Shown: positions 48,093 to 58,155, counted from the stretch's first letter. The stretch: 64,000 nucleotides of DNA from Maricaulis sp039978735 (GCF_039978735.1 NZ_JBDWAS010000021.1:1-64000); one strand, 5' to 3'. A program made the numbers and translations. The notes: generated by a model not told the origin, from the sequence alone.

Positions 48093-50363
48093 ATGGCCGG
48101 CGACACGCATAACGAAGCCGGCTCCCTGCGCGAGGCGGTGATCGAAGCCATCAAGCTGGGCGAAGGCGCGTTCGGCAAGCGCGAGATCGCGCGGGCGCTC
48201 AAGCTGAAGGGCACTGATGCCAAGCGCGATCTGAAGGACGCGCTGGCAGCACTGGAAGCAGACGGCGCCATCAAGCGCACCGCCTCCAAGACCTATGCCC
48301 TGGCCGGCGCCCTGCCCTCGGTCACCGTGGTCGAGATCACCGATCGCGACAATGACGGCGAATTGCTGGCCGAACCGGTACGTCCCGATCGCGACGCCCC
48401 GCCGATCCGCCTGGCACCCGGCGAAGGGGCCGGCGGCAAGGGCGAGCCGGCGCTGGGCATCGGCGACAAGGCGCTGGTGCGCCTGACACCGGACAATGAG
48501 GGCGGCTATGAAGCCCGCCTGATCAAGCGTCTGGGCCAGAGCGCCCACAAGCTTCTGTGCGTGCTGCGCAAGCCGAAATCCGGCCCGATGCGCCTCCTGC
48601 CCGTCGACCGCCGCTCGCGCCATGAACTCGTGCCGGCCCGCGGCGAAGCCGAGAAGGCCAGTGATGGCGACCTCGTCCTGTGCCAGCTGGTCAAGGAACG
48701 CCGTCACGGCCTCAAGACGGCGCAGATCGTGGAAGTCGTCGGCGATGCCAGCGCGCCCGGCGCCGGCAGCCTGATCGCGCTCTATTCCCACGGCGTGCCC
48801 CAGGGCTTTTCCGAAGCCGAGCAGCGCGAGGCCGACACGGTCAAGGCCGCCACGATGGCCGGCCGCGAGGATATCCGCAACCTGCCCCTGATCACCATCG
48901 ACCCGGAAGACGCCAAGGACCATGACGATGCCGTCTGGGCGGCACCGGACGCGGATCCCAAGAATGCCGGCGGCTGGCAGGTCATCGTCGCGATTGCCGA
49001 CGTCGCCGCCTATGTCACGCCGGGCGGTGCGCTCGACCGCGGTGCCTTCAAGCGTGGCAATTCGGTCTATCTTCCCGACCGTGTCGTGCCGATGCTGCCG
49101 GAACGCCTGTCCAACGATCTGTGCTCGCTGCGCGAGAATGAGGAACGGCCCTGCCTGGCCGTGCGCATGATTTTCGACAAGCACGGCAACAAGCGCGCCC
49201 ACCGCTTCCTGCGCGGCTGGATGAAGTCCGCCGCCAAGCTGGCCTATCAGGAGGCCCAGGATGCGATCGACGGCAAGGGCGGCGACAAGGCCGGCCCGCT
49301 GCTGGAGGAGGTCCTGAAACCGCTCTGGGGCGCCTATTTCTCGGTCCGCGAAGCGCGCCAGCGCCGCGAACCGCTGGAGATCGACGCGCCGGAACGCCGG
49401 GTCCGTGTCGGACCGGACGGCAAGGTCGCCGGCGTGGAAACCCGCGAACGCTTCGACGCTCACAAGCTGATCGAGGAGTTCATGATCCAGGCCAATGTCT
49501 GTGCGGCCGAAAGCCTGGAAGACAAGCGCACGCCGCTGATCTACCGCGTCCACCAGGAACCCTCGAAGGAGAAGATCGACAATCTTGCCGGCTTCCTGCC
49601 GACGGTGGGCCTGAAATGGACCCGCGGCGAGCGCGTCGTCACCGGACGCTTCAACACGCTGCTCGCCCAGGCCAAGTCCTCCGAACACTACGAGACGATC
49701 AACGAGGTCGTGCTGCGCAGCCAGTCGCAGGCGGTGTACGACACCGAGAACCAGGGCCATTTCGGTCTCAATCTCGACCGCTACGCCCACTTCACCTCGC
49801 CGATCCGGCGCTATGCCGACCTGACGGTACACCGCGCCCTGATCCGCGCCCTCAATCTGGGTGCGGACGGCCAGACCGACGAGGAACGCTCGCGCCTGAC
49901 CGTGATCGCCGAGGAAATCACCCATTCGGAACGCCGCGCCATGGCGGCCGAACGCGATGCGGTCGACCGTTTCATCGCGCTCTACCTGGCCGACAAGGTC
50001 GGTGGCGAGTTCGACGGCCGGATTACCGGCGTGACCCGTTTCGGCGCCTTTGTGCGCCTCAACGAGACCGGCGCCGACGGCCTGGTGCCGATCAGCCGTC
50101 TCGGCGACGAGCGTTTCGAGCATGACGAGGCCGCCCACGCCCTGGTCGGCCTGCAGACCGGCAGCCGCTATCGCCTGGGCATGCCGGTCACGGTGCGGAT
50201 CGAAGAGGCCCAGCCGGTCACCGGCGGCCTCTTGCTCGACATCCTCACCCCGGCCGAAAAAGGCCCCGTGCCCAAGGGCCGGCGCCGCCAGCATGGCGGA
50301 CCGCCCGGCGGGCGCCGTTCCGGCCGTCCCTGGAAACAGGGCCGCAAGGGCAAGCGCAAATGA
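48093..50363 (+). CDS. rnr: Ribonuclease R
   Basis: A 756-residue RNB-family 3'-5' exonuclease degrading structured RNA. An N-terminal helix-turn-helix precedes cold-shock-like domains. The RNB catalytic region has DPEDAKDHDDAVWA, and HFTSPIRRYADLTVHR follows; a C-terminal S1 domain (GVTRFGAFVRLNETGADGLV) and basic tail complete it. It starts 5 bases after topA, so the two form an operon, and it overlaps the NUDIX gene by 4 bases. Confidence 0.96.
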   Translation: MAGDTHNEAGSLREAVIEAIKLGEGAFGKREIARALKLKGTDAKRDLKDALAALEADGAIKRTASKTYALAGALPSVTVVEITDRDNDGELLAEPVRPDRDAPPIRLAPGEGAGGKGEPALGIGDKALVRLTPDNEGGYEARLIKRLGQSAHKLLCVLRKPKSGPMRLLPVDRRSRHELVPARGEAEKASDGDLVLCQLVKERRHGLKTAQIVEVVGDASAPGAGSLIALYSHGVPQGFSEAEQREADTVKAATMAGREDIRNLPLITIDPEDAKDHDDAVWAAPDADPKNAGGWQVIVAIADVAAYVTPGGALDRGAFKRGNSVYLPDRVVPMLPERLSNDLCSLRENEERPCLAVRMIFDKHGNKRAHRFLRGWMKSAAKLAYQEAQDAIDGKGGDKAGPLLEEVLKPLWGAYFSVREARQRREPLEIDAPERRVRVGPDGKVAGVETRERFDAHKLIEEFMIQANVCAAESLEDKRTPLIYRVHQEPSKEKIDNLAGFLPTVGLKWTRGERVVTGRFNTLLAQAKSSEHYETINEVVLRSQSQAVYDTENQGHFGLNLDRYAHFTSPIRRYADLTVHRALIRALNLGADGQTDEERSRLTVIAEEITHSERRAMAAERDAVDRFIALYLADKVGGEFDGRITGVTRFGAFVRLNETGADGLVPISRLGDERFEHDEAAHALVGLQTGSRYRLGMPVTVRIEEAQPVTGGLLLDILTPAEKGPVPKGRRRQHGGPPGGRRSGRPWKQGRKGKRK

Positions 50364-51040
50364 GCGACGAAAACCGGCGCAGCGATGTTCCGCCGATGCG
50401 GCCACGCCTGGCCGCCTCGCTCATCCTGACGCGCGGCCGCGGCGAGCGTGCCGAGGTGCTGATGGGACGGCGCTCCTCGCGCCATGTCTTCATGCCCAAC
50501 AAATACGTCTTTCCCGGCGGCCGGGTCGACCGCGCCGACGGCACGGCGCCCTTTGCCCGCGATCTCGACCGCGGCGTGATGGACATCATGCAGCGCTTTT
50601 TGCCCGAACGCCGGGCGCGCGCGGCCGCGGCCGCTGCCGTGCGGGAAACCGCCGAGGAGACAGGCCTGCTGATCGCCCGCGAAGGGGCCTGCCGCTCGCG
50701 CCACGCCAACTGGGCGCCCTTCCGCCAGCACGGCGTGGTGCCCGACCTGGCGCCCCTGTCGCTGATCACCCGCGCCATCACCCCGCCGGGGCGCACCCGC
50801 CGTTTTGACACCTGGTTCTTCACGGCCGATGCCGCCGCCCTGCATGGCGACCGTCCGCCCAAGCCGAGCTCCGAGCTGGAAGACGTGCAATGGGTGCCAC
50901 TCGCCGAGGCCCGCGATCTCGACCTGCCCAGCGTGACGCATTTCGTGCTGGACGAGCTGGTCCGCGTACAACCGCCCCGCCCCGAACCACCCCGCCACAT
51001 CCGCGACCGCCGCGGCAAGATGTGGGTCGAACCGCTCTAG
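50360..51040 (+). CDS. NUDIX hydrolase
   Basis: A 226-residue NUDIX protein, hydrolysing a nucleoside diphosphate linked to another moiety. The NUDIX box is split by an insert but its core reads AAAVRETAEETGLL, with the YVFPGGRVDRAD segment upstream. It overlaps rnr by 4 bases (ATGA), so it is translationally coupled. Substrate unknown. Confidence 0.88.
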   Translation: MSDENRRSDVPPMRPRLAASLILTRGRGERAEVLMGRRSSRHVFMPNKYVFPGGRVDRADGTAPFARDLDRGVMDIMQRFLPERRARAAAAAAVRETAEETGLLIAREGACRSRHANWAPFRQHGVVPDLAPLSLITRAITPPGRTRRFDTWFFTADAAALHGDRPPKPSSELEDVQWVPLAEARDLDLPSVTHFVLDELVRVQPPRPEPPRHIRDRRGKMWVEPL

Positions 51041-51385
51041 AAGGCCGCTCCCGCGGCCGCCCCTCATCCGCCCTGCGGGCACCTTCTCCCCGGTGGGGGA
51101 GAAGGGGGTGCGCCGAGAAACTGGCGAGCCCGTTCCATAGAGCTTCTTCAGAACTACCAACTCGCGCTAGTGGCTGTCATCTCAGCCCCAAGCGCACATT
51201 TGAGGATGCCGGACATTTGACCGGGGAGAGACCAACGGCGGCAGATAATGACGTCACGCGGCTAGCTCATGGGGAAAAGCGATGGGCTGGGAACTTCGAA
51301 GCGGCTTCAGAATCAGCCCGTCCCACGTCTACAATTTTCATTATAAATGAACAACAAAAATGGCGATATAGAACCAATAATCACC
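51041..51385. other. Left flank of the accessory island
   Basis: No gene. It begins with a GC hairpin and a partial copy of the dispersed repeat (51059-51112), then turns AT-rich from about 51300 towards the HNH gene stop. This is the transition from core to acquired DNA. Confidence 0.6.
51059..51112 (-). repeat. Dispersed palindromic repeat, partial inverted copy 3
   Basis: Reverse complement of the left half of the elements at 5427 and 15100: CTTCTCCC hairpin, GGTGCCCGCAGGGCGGATGAG on the minus strand. It may act as terminator for the NUDIX operon. Confidence 0.7.
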
Positions 51386-52048
51386 CTAAACAACAACAAG
51401 CCCTAAGCGCTCACTCGCATCACCCCTTAAACAACGAGCTAATGCAGCGTACTCTTTATCACTTTCTGCCTCATCGCAAAAGTCATTCCACAAAATTTGT
51501 TTTACATCTTCGCTCTTCGCATTTTCAATATTTTGAAGAAGCGAGTTTAAATATTTCAATCGTTCAGTTCTGCGTTCTACGAGCTCGCCTCTATTGAGCT
51601 TAAGAAGCCTCTCTGTCCGCAACGCATCATCACGACCAGGCAATGCAAAAACGAGTGGCCCTTGTGGCCAAAAAGCGAATTCAGGGTCGACACGGTATGG
51701 ATCAACGAAGGTATCATCCTGAACGGGTGCATTTTTCTTGTTCGTATTGCAAACATCACACGCGATAGTGAGATTATCCCATGCAAACATCCGGGATGGA
51801 TCATCAGATTTAGGAACTACGTGTTCGATGTCTCCATAAGTTACGTGCCGGACTTTGCTCTCACAGTAAGCACATTTCGAGTGAGTTTCAGAAAGAAGCG
51901 CCCCTTTTATTTCCGCGTGGTTGTACCTACCCACGTCGCTTGAAGTTAACTTCTCGCCTTTACTTAACTTATCGAGAACCGATTTAGTCCAACGAGCGGC
52001 ATGCTTTACCAATCTCTCGGGAGGATCTCCCTTGATCAATCTAATCAT
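51386..52048 (-). CDS. HNH endonuclease, Septu PtuB-like
   Basis: A 220-residue nuclease. The HNH core is complete: two CxxC pairs (SKCAYCESK and ACDVCNTNK), the catalytic region DIEHVVPKSDD and the WDNL asparagine. The N-terminal MIRLIKGDPPERL resembles TIGR02646-type nucleases found with ATPases in Septu and retron defence systems. ATG at 52048 is chosen by this similarity; longer in-frame starts would overlap the ATPase further. It overlaps the ATPase gene by 8 bases. Base composition is AT-rich relative to the window. Confidence 0.82.
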   Translation of the reverse strand: MIRLIKGDPPERLVKHAARWTKSVLDKLSKGEKLTSSDVGRYNHAEIKGALLSETHSKCAYCESKVRHVTYGDIEHVVPKSDDPSRMFAWDNLTIACDVCNTNKKNAPVQDDTFVDPYRVDPEFAFWPQGPLVFALPGRDDALRTERLLKLNRGELVERRTERLKYLNSLLQNIENAKSEDVKQILWNDFCDEAESDKEYAALARCLRGDASERLGLVVV

Positions 52049-53351
52049 CTGCCGCCAGAACCCCCTGTAATGCCTGCGAATATAGCCCCTCATACCCGAG
52101 TTCCCGAAGTTCATTACGTAGCTCATCGAGGAGTTCGGGGCTCAATTTTCTGCCTTGGTACCGCTTAACTATGGAGTCCACATTTTCCTCTACCCATTCA
52201 GGTATAGTTACTGGGACACCTAATACTTGTCGGAGAATATCGCTCGCCGAACCCGCTCGGTTTACGTGATCTAATTTTTCACCGAAAACCCTACTCGTCG
52301 AGGACGGCGCTATTTTATCAAACCCTTCCATCTCGCCTGTTTCAGCATTTTTGTAGCGCAAGACATGAACCGTTGAATCCTTTACCGATGAAACCATAAA
52401 TGGACTGTGGGTAGCGATTACAAATTGCGCCTGTGGAAATGTTTTTATCAAATTTCGCAACAAAGAACGCTGCATTGTTGGGTGTAGGTGATTTTCCGGC
52501 TCATCCAATGTTACAACAAAATCTTCGCCACTTAGTGAAAACATATACAATCGCCAAGTGAGATCTATGATTGTCATTATCCCACCAGAAGCGGCATCAA
52601 TAAGAAACTCACCAGACTTGGTTATGAGAACTACCTCAGGCGGCCTAACAGCAATATCCATAAAGCCCAACGAAGGAGGCATCATACCCCTCAATGAATC
52701 AACGAACCCGTTGTACGCGCTTAATATATCTGGATTTCCGTCGACCCTTTTATTACCCTCACCAAACAAAGCCATAGCTATTATGGCTTCTTTCATTCTG
52801 TAATATGTAGAAAATCCTGTAAAATTTCCCGAATATTTTGCATTTATTTCATTATTATACGAATTATATGCCTTTTGCGGTGTAATAATGTCTGCGGGAA
52901 TGTGAGCAACTTGTTTAAAAATTGGAGGTTCCGCATGTGAATCAATGTGGATGCCCCGAACATTCTGCTTGTTGTGTCCTTTCACCTTGAATTGAACACC
53001 ACCCGATTTAGGAATTACGAGCTTGCTTGTTTCTCCATTTTGATAACGTAACTCGCCTATTTGCGTCTCTGGCCCGCTAGATTGATCGAACCCGAGGATG
53101 TTCCATAAGCGGGAGAGCGTTTCGCCAAAAATTCCTGTCACATAAGAGAATTGTCCATCACTGTCGCGGACGGGCGTTGCGAGAAACGGTGACTCGAAAC
53201 TGAAGTGCCGATTGAGCAACTTGAGCAACGAGCTCTTTCCAGCACCGTTAGCTCCCGTGATCACCGTGAGGCGAGGGTGAAAGTCTAACTCGACGGAACC
53301 AAATTGCCTCCAACCATTCACCCTGAGACGGCTAAACGTGGTGTGTGTCAT
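52041..53351 (-). CDS. AAA/OLD-like ATPase, Septu PtuA-like
   Basis: A 436-residue ABC/SMC-type ATPase. Walker A is TGANGAGKSS near residue 35; the signature-like DAASGGIMTIIDLTW, Walker B (VVTLDEPENHLHP) and H-loop (FVIATHSPF) follow. The long insert between resembles PtuA and other AAA_21 proteins. Expressed with the downstream HNH nuclease, it would act as sensor and regulator of DNA cleavage. Start at 53351 is chosen; an earlier ATG at 53378 is possible. The gene is AT-rich with rare-codon use unlike its neighbours. Confidence 0.82.
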   Translation of the reverse strand: MTHTTFSRLRVNGWRQFGSVELDFHPRLTVITGANGAGKSSLLKLLNRHFSFESPFLATPVRDSDGQFSYVTGIFGETLSRLWNILGFDQSSGPETQIGELRYQNGETSKLVIPKSGGVQFKVKGHNKQNVRGIHIDSHAEPPIFKQVAHIPADIITPQKAYNSYNNEINAKYSGNFTGFSTYYRMKEAIIAMALFGEGNKRVDGNPDILSAYNGFVDSLRGMMPPSLGFMDIAVRPPEVVLITKSGEFLIDAASGGIMTIIDLTWRLYMFSLSGEDFVVTLDEPENHLHPTMQRSLLRNLIKTFPQAQFVIATHSPFMVSSVKDSTVHVLRYKNAETGEMEGFDKIAPSSTSRVFGEKLDHVNRAGSASDILRQVLGVPVTIPEWVEENVDSIVKRYQGRKLSPELLDELRNELRELGYEGLYSQALQGVLAADD

Positions 53352-53729
53352 CTGAACGTCTTTCACGAAGGGTGGCATGCTCTGGTGGCAGCACTCGTGG
53401 CGGGCACTATGCCGCCATATCACTTAAAGGGGATTTTTATGCAGATCGACCTATCGGGCACAAGTCAAAATGAACTGTGGTTGCAAATAGTAACAACGTT
53501 GTTCCACTGAACGAGTCAGTCTGCAGGGATGCGAGATGTTTTTGAACTATCTCTTCCCCTCTCCCCCACCGGAGAGAGGACTGAGGCGGGGTTCGCGGAG
53601 CGAATTCAACAGGCCGGGGGCCTGTTGAAAGCAACGAAGGGTGAGGGGCGCGTGGCAACGCCGCGCAAAACGAAAACCGCCCTGCCCCCGAAACGAGACG
53701 CATCGCGGCGCTTTGGCTATAGCTGCGCC
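53352..53729. other. Right flank of the accessory island
   Basis: No credible gene. It should contain the promoter of the ATPase-nuclease pair. A repeat element occupies 53551-53651, after which sequence returns to the GC-rich norm before the MFS gene. Confidence 0.55.
53551..53651. repeat. Hairpin repeat at island edge
   Basis: A CCCTCTCCCC start, an 11-bp perfect stem with 3-nt loop (53605-53615 / 53619-53629; TTCAACAGGCC arm) and GGTGAGGGGCG end. Its CT-rich start resembles the other dispersed elements but the centre differs, so it is a separate subfamily. Confidence 0.6.
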
Positions 53730-54911
53730 ATGACTGCCGCTGCCGAACTCACCGATCTGCGCCGGGGCAATACGCGCGCCCTGATTGCCGCCATCTGCTG
53801 TGCCGGCGTGTGCGGGATCGTGTTTGGCTTGTCCATGCCGCTGATCTCGCTGCGCCTGGAATACATGACCGGGTCCGGTGTGCTGGTGGGGCTCAATGGT
53901 GCGGCCGCGGCCCTGTCGACCCTGGTGATGGCGCCGCTCGTGCCGCGCCTGATGACGCTGGCGCCGCCGCGCTACATGCTGATCGGCAATCTTGTTGTCG
54001 CGGCAGCCCTGTTCGCGCTCTTCCCGGCCTTCCCGGTGGTGGCGATCTGGTTTGCCCTGCGTTTCCTGAGCGGCTGCAATATCACCGTCGTCTTCGTGAT
54101 TTCCGAAAGCTGGATCAACCAGGTGGTCACGCCGGCGCGGCGCGCCTTCATGCTGGGTGTCTACGGCACGGCGCTGGCGGGCGGTTTCGGCATTGGCGGC
54201 CTTCTGTTCTCGGTGCTCGATCCGACCGGCGACCTGCCCTTCTACGTCGCCTCCGCCATATTCCTTCTGGGCACCCTGCCCGTGGCCCTGCTGCGCGGTC
54301 CCCAGGCCGTGGCGCCCGACCGCGACGGCTCCTCGCTCAAGGCGATGCTGGGCGCAGCCCGCTCGGCTCCGGCCGCCATCCTGGCGGGCCTGGCTTTCGG
54401 CGCGCTGGAGACGCTGCTTTTCTCGCTACTGCCGGTCTATGGCGAGCGGATCGAGCTGACCCATGCCACGATCGGCATGATGGTGTTCGCCGTCGCCATG
54501 GGCGCGCTGAGCTTCCAGATCCCGCTGGGCTGGATCGCCGACCGGACCGACCGGCGCGCCACCCTGTTCTGGATCGCCGTAACGACGACCTTCGTGCCCG
54601 TGGGGATCGGTCTGGCCGGCGGGTTCACGCCGGCCCTCCTGCCCCTCCTCTTCATCCAGGCCGGGGTTGCCAGCGGACTCTACTCGGTCGGCCTGTCCCT
54701 GCTGGGCGAACGCTTTGCCGGCGGTGCCGTGGCGGCAGCCAATGCCGGCTTCATCTTCGCCTACGGGCTGGGCAGTTTTGCCGGCCCGCCGGTTGCCGGC
54801 AGCGCCATGGACACGATCGGGCCCTGGGGGCTGTTATGGACGCTGTCCGCGGTCTCGGCGGCCTATGTGCTGGTCTTCGGCTTCAGACGCCTGACAGCAC
54901 AGAGCGATTGA
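53730..54911 (+). CDS. MFS transporter
   Basis: A 393-residue major-facilitator protein with about 12 membrane helices. The first half holds FGLSMPLISLRLEYMTGSGV and a GxLxDR-like loop replaced by PRLMTLAPPRYM; the central loop is short, and GWIADRTDRRATL marks the second half. It resembles the YcaD/YfkF-type group; the substrate is unknown. The start at 53730 begins just before helix 1; upstream in-frame codons run through the repeat. Confidence 0.87.
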   Translation: MTAAAELTDLRRGNTRALIAAICCAGVCGIVFGLSMPLISLRLEYMTGSGVLVGLNGAAAALSTLVMAPLVPRLMTLAPPRYMLIGNLVVAAALFALFPAFPVVAIWFALRFLSGCNITVVFVISESWINQVVTPARRAFMLGVYGTALAGGFGIGGLLFSVLDPTGDLPFYVASAIFLLGTLPVALLRGPQAVAPDRDGSSLKAMLGAARSAPAAILAGLAFGALETLLFSLLPVYGERIELTHATIGMMVFAVAMGALSFQIPLGWIADRTDRRATLFWIAVTTTFVPVGIGLAGGFTPALLPLLFIQAGVASGLYSVGLSLLGERFAGGAVAAANAGFIFAYGLGSFAGPPVAGSAMDTIGPWGLLWTLSAVSAAYVLVFGFRRLTAQSD

Positions 54912-54924
54912 CCGCCGAGAACAG

Positions 54925-54952
54925 TTGACACTGACGCGCCCATGCGTATGTT
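54925..54952 (+). promoter_or_regulatory. Sigma-70-type promoter of rpmG
   Basis: -35 TTGACA (54925-54930), 16-base spacer and -10 TATGTT (54947-54952), about 70 bases before the rpmG start. Confidence 0.55.
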
Positions 54953-55021
54953 CGCGCGCTCCCGCGACGGCATGCGCCGTGGCGCACGTGACATCCGGGA
55001 CTGCAGACAGGATTTAGAGCC

Positions 55022-55189
55022 ATGGCGAAGCCGACAACCATCAAGATCCGCCTGAACTCGACGGCCGGTACGGGTTACTTCTACGTGACCAAGAAGAACG
55101 CCCGCACGATGACCGAGAAGCTCGTGCTGAAGAAGTACGACCCGGTCGCGCGCAAGCACGTCGAATTCAAGGAAGCCAAGATCAAGTAG
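55022..55189 (+). CDS. rpmG: 50S ribosomal protein L33
   Basis: A 55-residue ribosomal protein of the large subunit (MAKPTTIKIRLNSTAGTGYF; TKKNARTMTEKLVLKKYDP). This is the cysteine-free form of L33, lacking the two CxxC zinc pairs, so it does not need zinc. A promoter lies upstream and a strong terminator downstream, giving a monocistronic unit. Confidence 0.97.
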   Translation: MAKPTTIKIRLNSTAGTGYFYVTKKNARTMTEKLVLKKYDPVARKHVEFKEAKIK

Positions 55190-55236
55190 GACAGGCGCCC
55201 GACGCTTTTCCGAACGCATCTTGCGACGACAGACAC

Positions 55237-55277
55237 AGAACGGCCCCGCCGGAGAAATCCGGCGGGGCCGTTCTATT
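55237..55277. terminator. Terminator between rpmG and pleD
   Basis: A 17-bp near-perfect stem (55237-55253 / 55258-55274) closed by a GAAA tetraloop with a short T-rich tail. It can serve rpmG and, on the other strand, pleD. Confidence 0.88.
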
Positions 55278-55313
55278 TGCATCTGCTGCCTGTAAGCCGT
55301 CAGCTGTGAGCCG

Positions 55314-56672
<1,359 letters not shown>

Positions 56673-56703
56673 ACCTGTTCGCCCCTAACGCTAACGCCTG
56701 TCC

Positions 56704-57069
56704 CTAGTCCAGAAACTGCCGGACCGTCTCGATGAAGGTGGTCACGGTGATCGGCTTGGACAGATAGGCCTCGCAACCGCCCTCCCGGATCCGCTCCTCA
56801 TCGCCCTTCATGGCAAACGCCGTCACGGCCACAACCGGGATCGCCGACAGGGTCTCGTCATCCTTCAGCCACTTGGTGACTTCGAGGCCGGAGACTTCCG
56901 GCAGCTGGATGTCCATGAGAATCAGGTCGGGTGCATGCTCGCGCGCCATCTCGAGCGCCTTGAAGCCGTCCTTGGTCTGCAAGGTCTCGTAGCCATGGGC
57001 CTCCAACAGGTCGTTGAAGAGCTTCATGTTGAGCTCGTTATCCTCGACGATCAGGACCTTTTTGGGCAT
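56704..57069 (-). CDS. divK: Single-domain response regulator DivK
   Basis: A 121-residue receiver domain with no output domain. Aspartate in LILMDIQLPEVSG, threonine in VVAVTAFAMKG and lysine in YLSKPIT form the phosphorylation site. Its sequence (PKKVLIVEDNELNMKLFNDLLEA; GDEERIREGGCEAYLSKPI) closely follows Caulobacter DivK, which controls CtrA through DivL and CckA and is regulated by DivJ and PleC. It lies 31 bases before pleD. The leader carries an inverted repeat (57100-57148). Confidence 0.96.
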   Translation of the reverse strand: MPKKVLIVEDNELNMKLFNDLLEAHGYETLQTKDGFKALEMAREHAPDLILMDIQLPEVSGLEVTKWLKDDETLSAIPVVAVTAFAMKGDEERIREGGCEAYLSKPITVTTFIETVRQFLD

Positions 57070-57099
57070 GACCTGCAGCATGTCGGCGACGCGCTTCCC

Positions 57100-57148
57100 G
57101 TTTGATGCACTGTTTTACCGTGCGTGTTTAACCCCGCCTGCATCAAAC
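57100..57148. promoter_or_regulatory. Inverted repeat in the divK leader
   Basis: GTTTGATGCA (57100-57109) and TGCATCAAAC (57139-57148) are perfect complements 29 bases apart, about 30-80 bases upstream of the divK start. A GTTTAAC segment lies between them. It could be an operator or an mRNA hairpin. Confidence 0.4.
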
Positions 57149-57199
57149 CCGATCTTCCTTAACCAACCATGAGTCAACGGGTACTTTTCGTCCCTTTCG

Positions 57200-57214
57200 G
57201 AACAAGATAAGAAC
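57200..57214 (+). promoter_or_regulatory. LexA (SOS) box upstream of the ROK-dinB operon
   Basis: GAAC, 7 bases, GAAC is an exact match to the alphaproteobacterial LexA site (GTTC-N7-GTTC on the other strand). It lies about 48 bases upstream of the ROK start; the operon contains the SOS polymerase DinB. Confidence 0.75.
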
Positions 57215-57261
57215 AAATTGGCAGATTTGAAGGGCAATCTTGTCCACGGGTGGTGCGCGGC

Positions 57262-58155
57262 ATGATACGAATCGGGATCGACCTGGGCGGCACGAAGATC
57301 GAGGCCGCCGCCATGAATGCCGCCGGCGATATCCTGGCGCGCGAGCGGCGTCCGACACCGGGCAGTTATGGCGCACTACTGGACACGATTGTTGCTCTTA
57401 TTGCGCACCTGGAGAGTGATTATGGACCCGCTAAGGTGGGGGTTGGTCATCCCGGCTCCCTCAGTCCGAAGACCGGCCATATCCGCAACGCCAACTCGCA
57501 ATGGCTGAACGACCGTGCCCTGGGCAGCGACCTGGAAGCCCGGCTCGATCGCCCGGTGCGCCTCGCCAATGACGCCGACTGTTTCGCCCTGTCCGAAGCC
57601 CGCGACGGCGCGGCAGCCGGTGCCAACATCGTGTTCGGTGTCATCCTGGGTACCGGTACCGGCGGCGGCATCGTGATCGACGGCAAGCTGCTCGATGGTG
57701 CGCAGCGGATCGCCGGTGAGTGGGGACACAATCCCCTGCCCTGGCCACAGCCGGACGAATATCCCGGTCCGCAATGCTGGTGCGGCCAGACCGGCTGCCT
57801 CGAGACCTGGCTGTCCGGACCCGGCATCGCGCAGGACCATGCCCGCCGCACGGGCACCACGCTGACAGCGCTCGATATCGCCCGCTCGCCGGACCCCGCC
57901 TGCCGTGACAGCATGGCCCGCCATGCCGACCGGCTGGCCCGTGCGCTGGCCAGCGTCGTCAATCTGATCGACCCGCACGTGATCGTCCTGGGCGGCGGTG
58001 TCTCGAATGTCGACGGCCTGGCAGAGACGGTACAGGAGCGCCTGGCGGCGCACATCTTCTCGGACGTTCTGGAGACACGGGTCGTCCGCCATCTCCATGG
58101 CGACAGTTCCGGCGTGAGGGGTGCGGCCTGGCTGTGGCCGGCCGAGCCACGATGA
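57262..58155 (+). CDS. ROK-family sugar kinase
   Basis: A 297-residue ROK kinase, with the ATP motif (GIDLGGTKIEAAA), sugar-binding region (LANDADCFALSEA; GTGTGGGIVIDG; GEWGHNPLPW) and a zinc motif CWCGQTGCLETW. It most resembles bacterial fructokinases or N-acetylglucosamine kinases. ATG at 57262 is preferred over a GTG 12 bases upstream. Its stop overlaps the dinB start by 4 bases, so this kinase would be produced together with the polymerase. Confidence 0.92.
   Translation: MIRIGIDLGGTKIEAAAMNAAGDILARERRPTPGSYGALLDTIVALIAHLESDYGPAKVGVGHPGSLSPKTGHIRNANSQWLNDRALGSDLEARLDRPVRLANDADCFALSEARDGAAAGANIVFGVILGTGTGGGIVIDGKLLDGAQRIAGEWGHNPLPWPQPDEYPGPQCWCGQTGCLETWLSGPGIAQDHARRTGTTLTALDIARSPDPACRDSMARHADRLARALASVVNLIDPHVIVLGGGVSNVDGLAETVQERLAAHIFSDVLETRVVRHLHGDSSGVRGAAWLWPAEPR

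Noticed and set aside
51386..53423. Retron defence system
   Set aside because: The HNH nuclease type also occurs with retrons, but there is no reverse transcriptase or msr/msd-like segment nearby.
53529..53729. Extended N-terminus for the MFS transporter
   Set aside because: The extra codons translate a dispersed hairpin repeat and lack family similarity; the ATG at 53730 directly precedes helix 1.
57120..57180. Canonical CtrA box upstream of divK
   Set aside because: Two TTAA tetramers (57128 and 57159) occur but 27 bases apart rather than 7, so the full consensus is not met.
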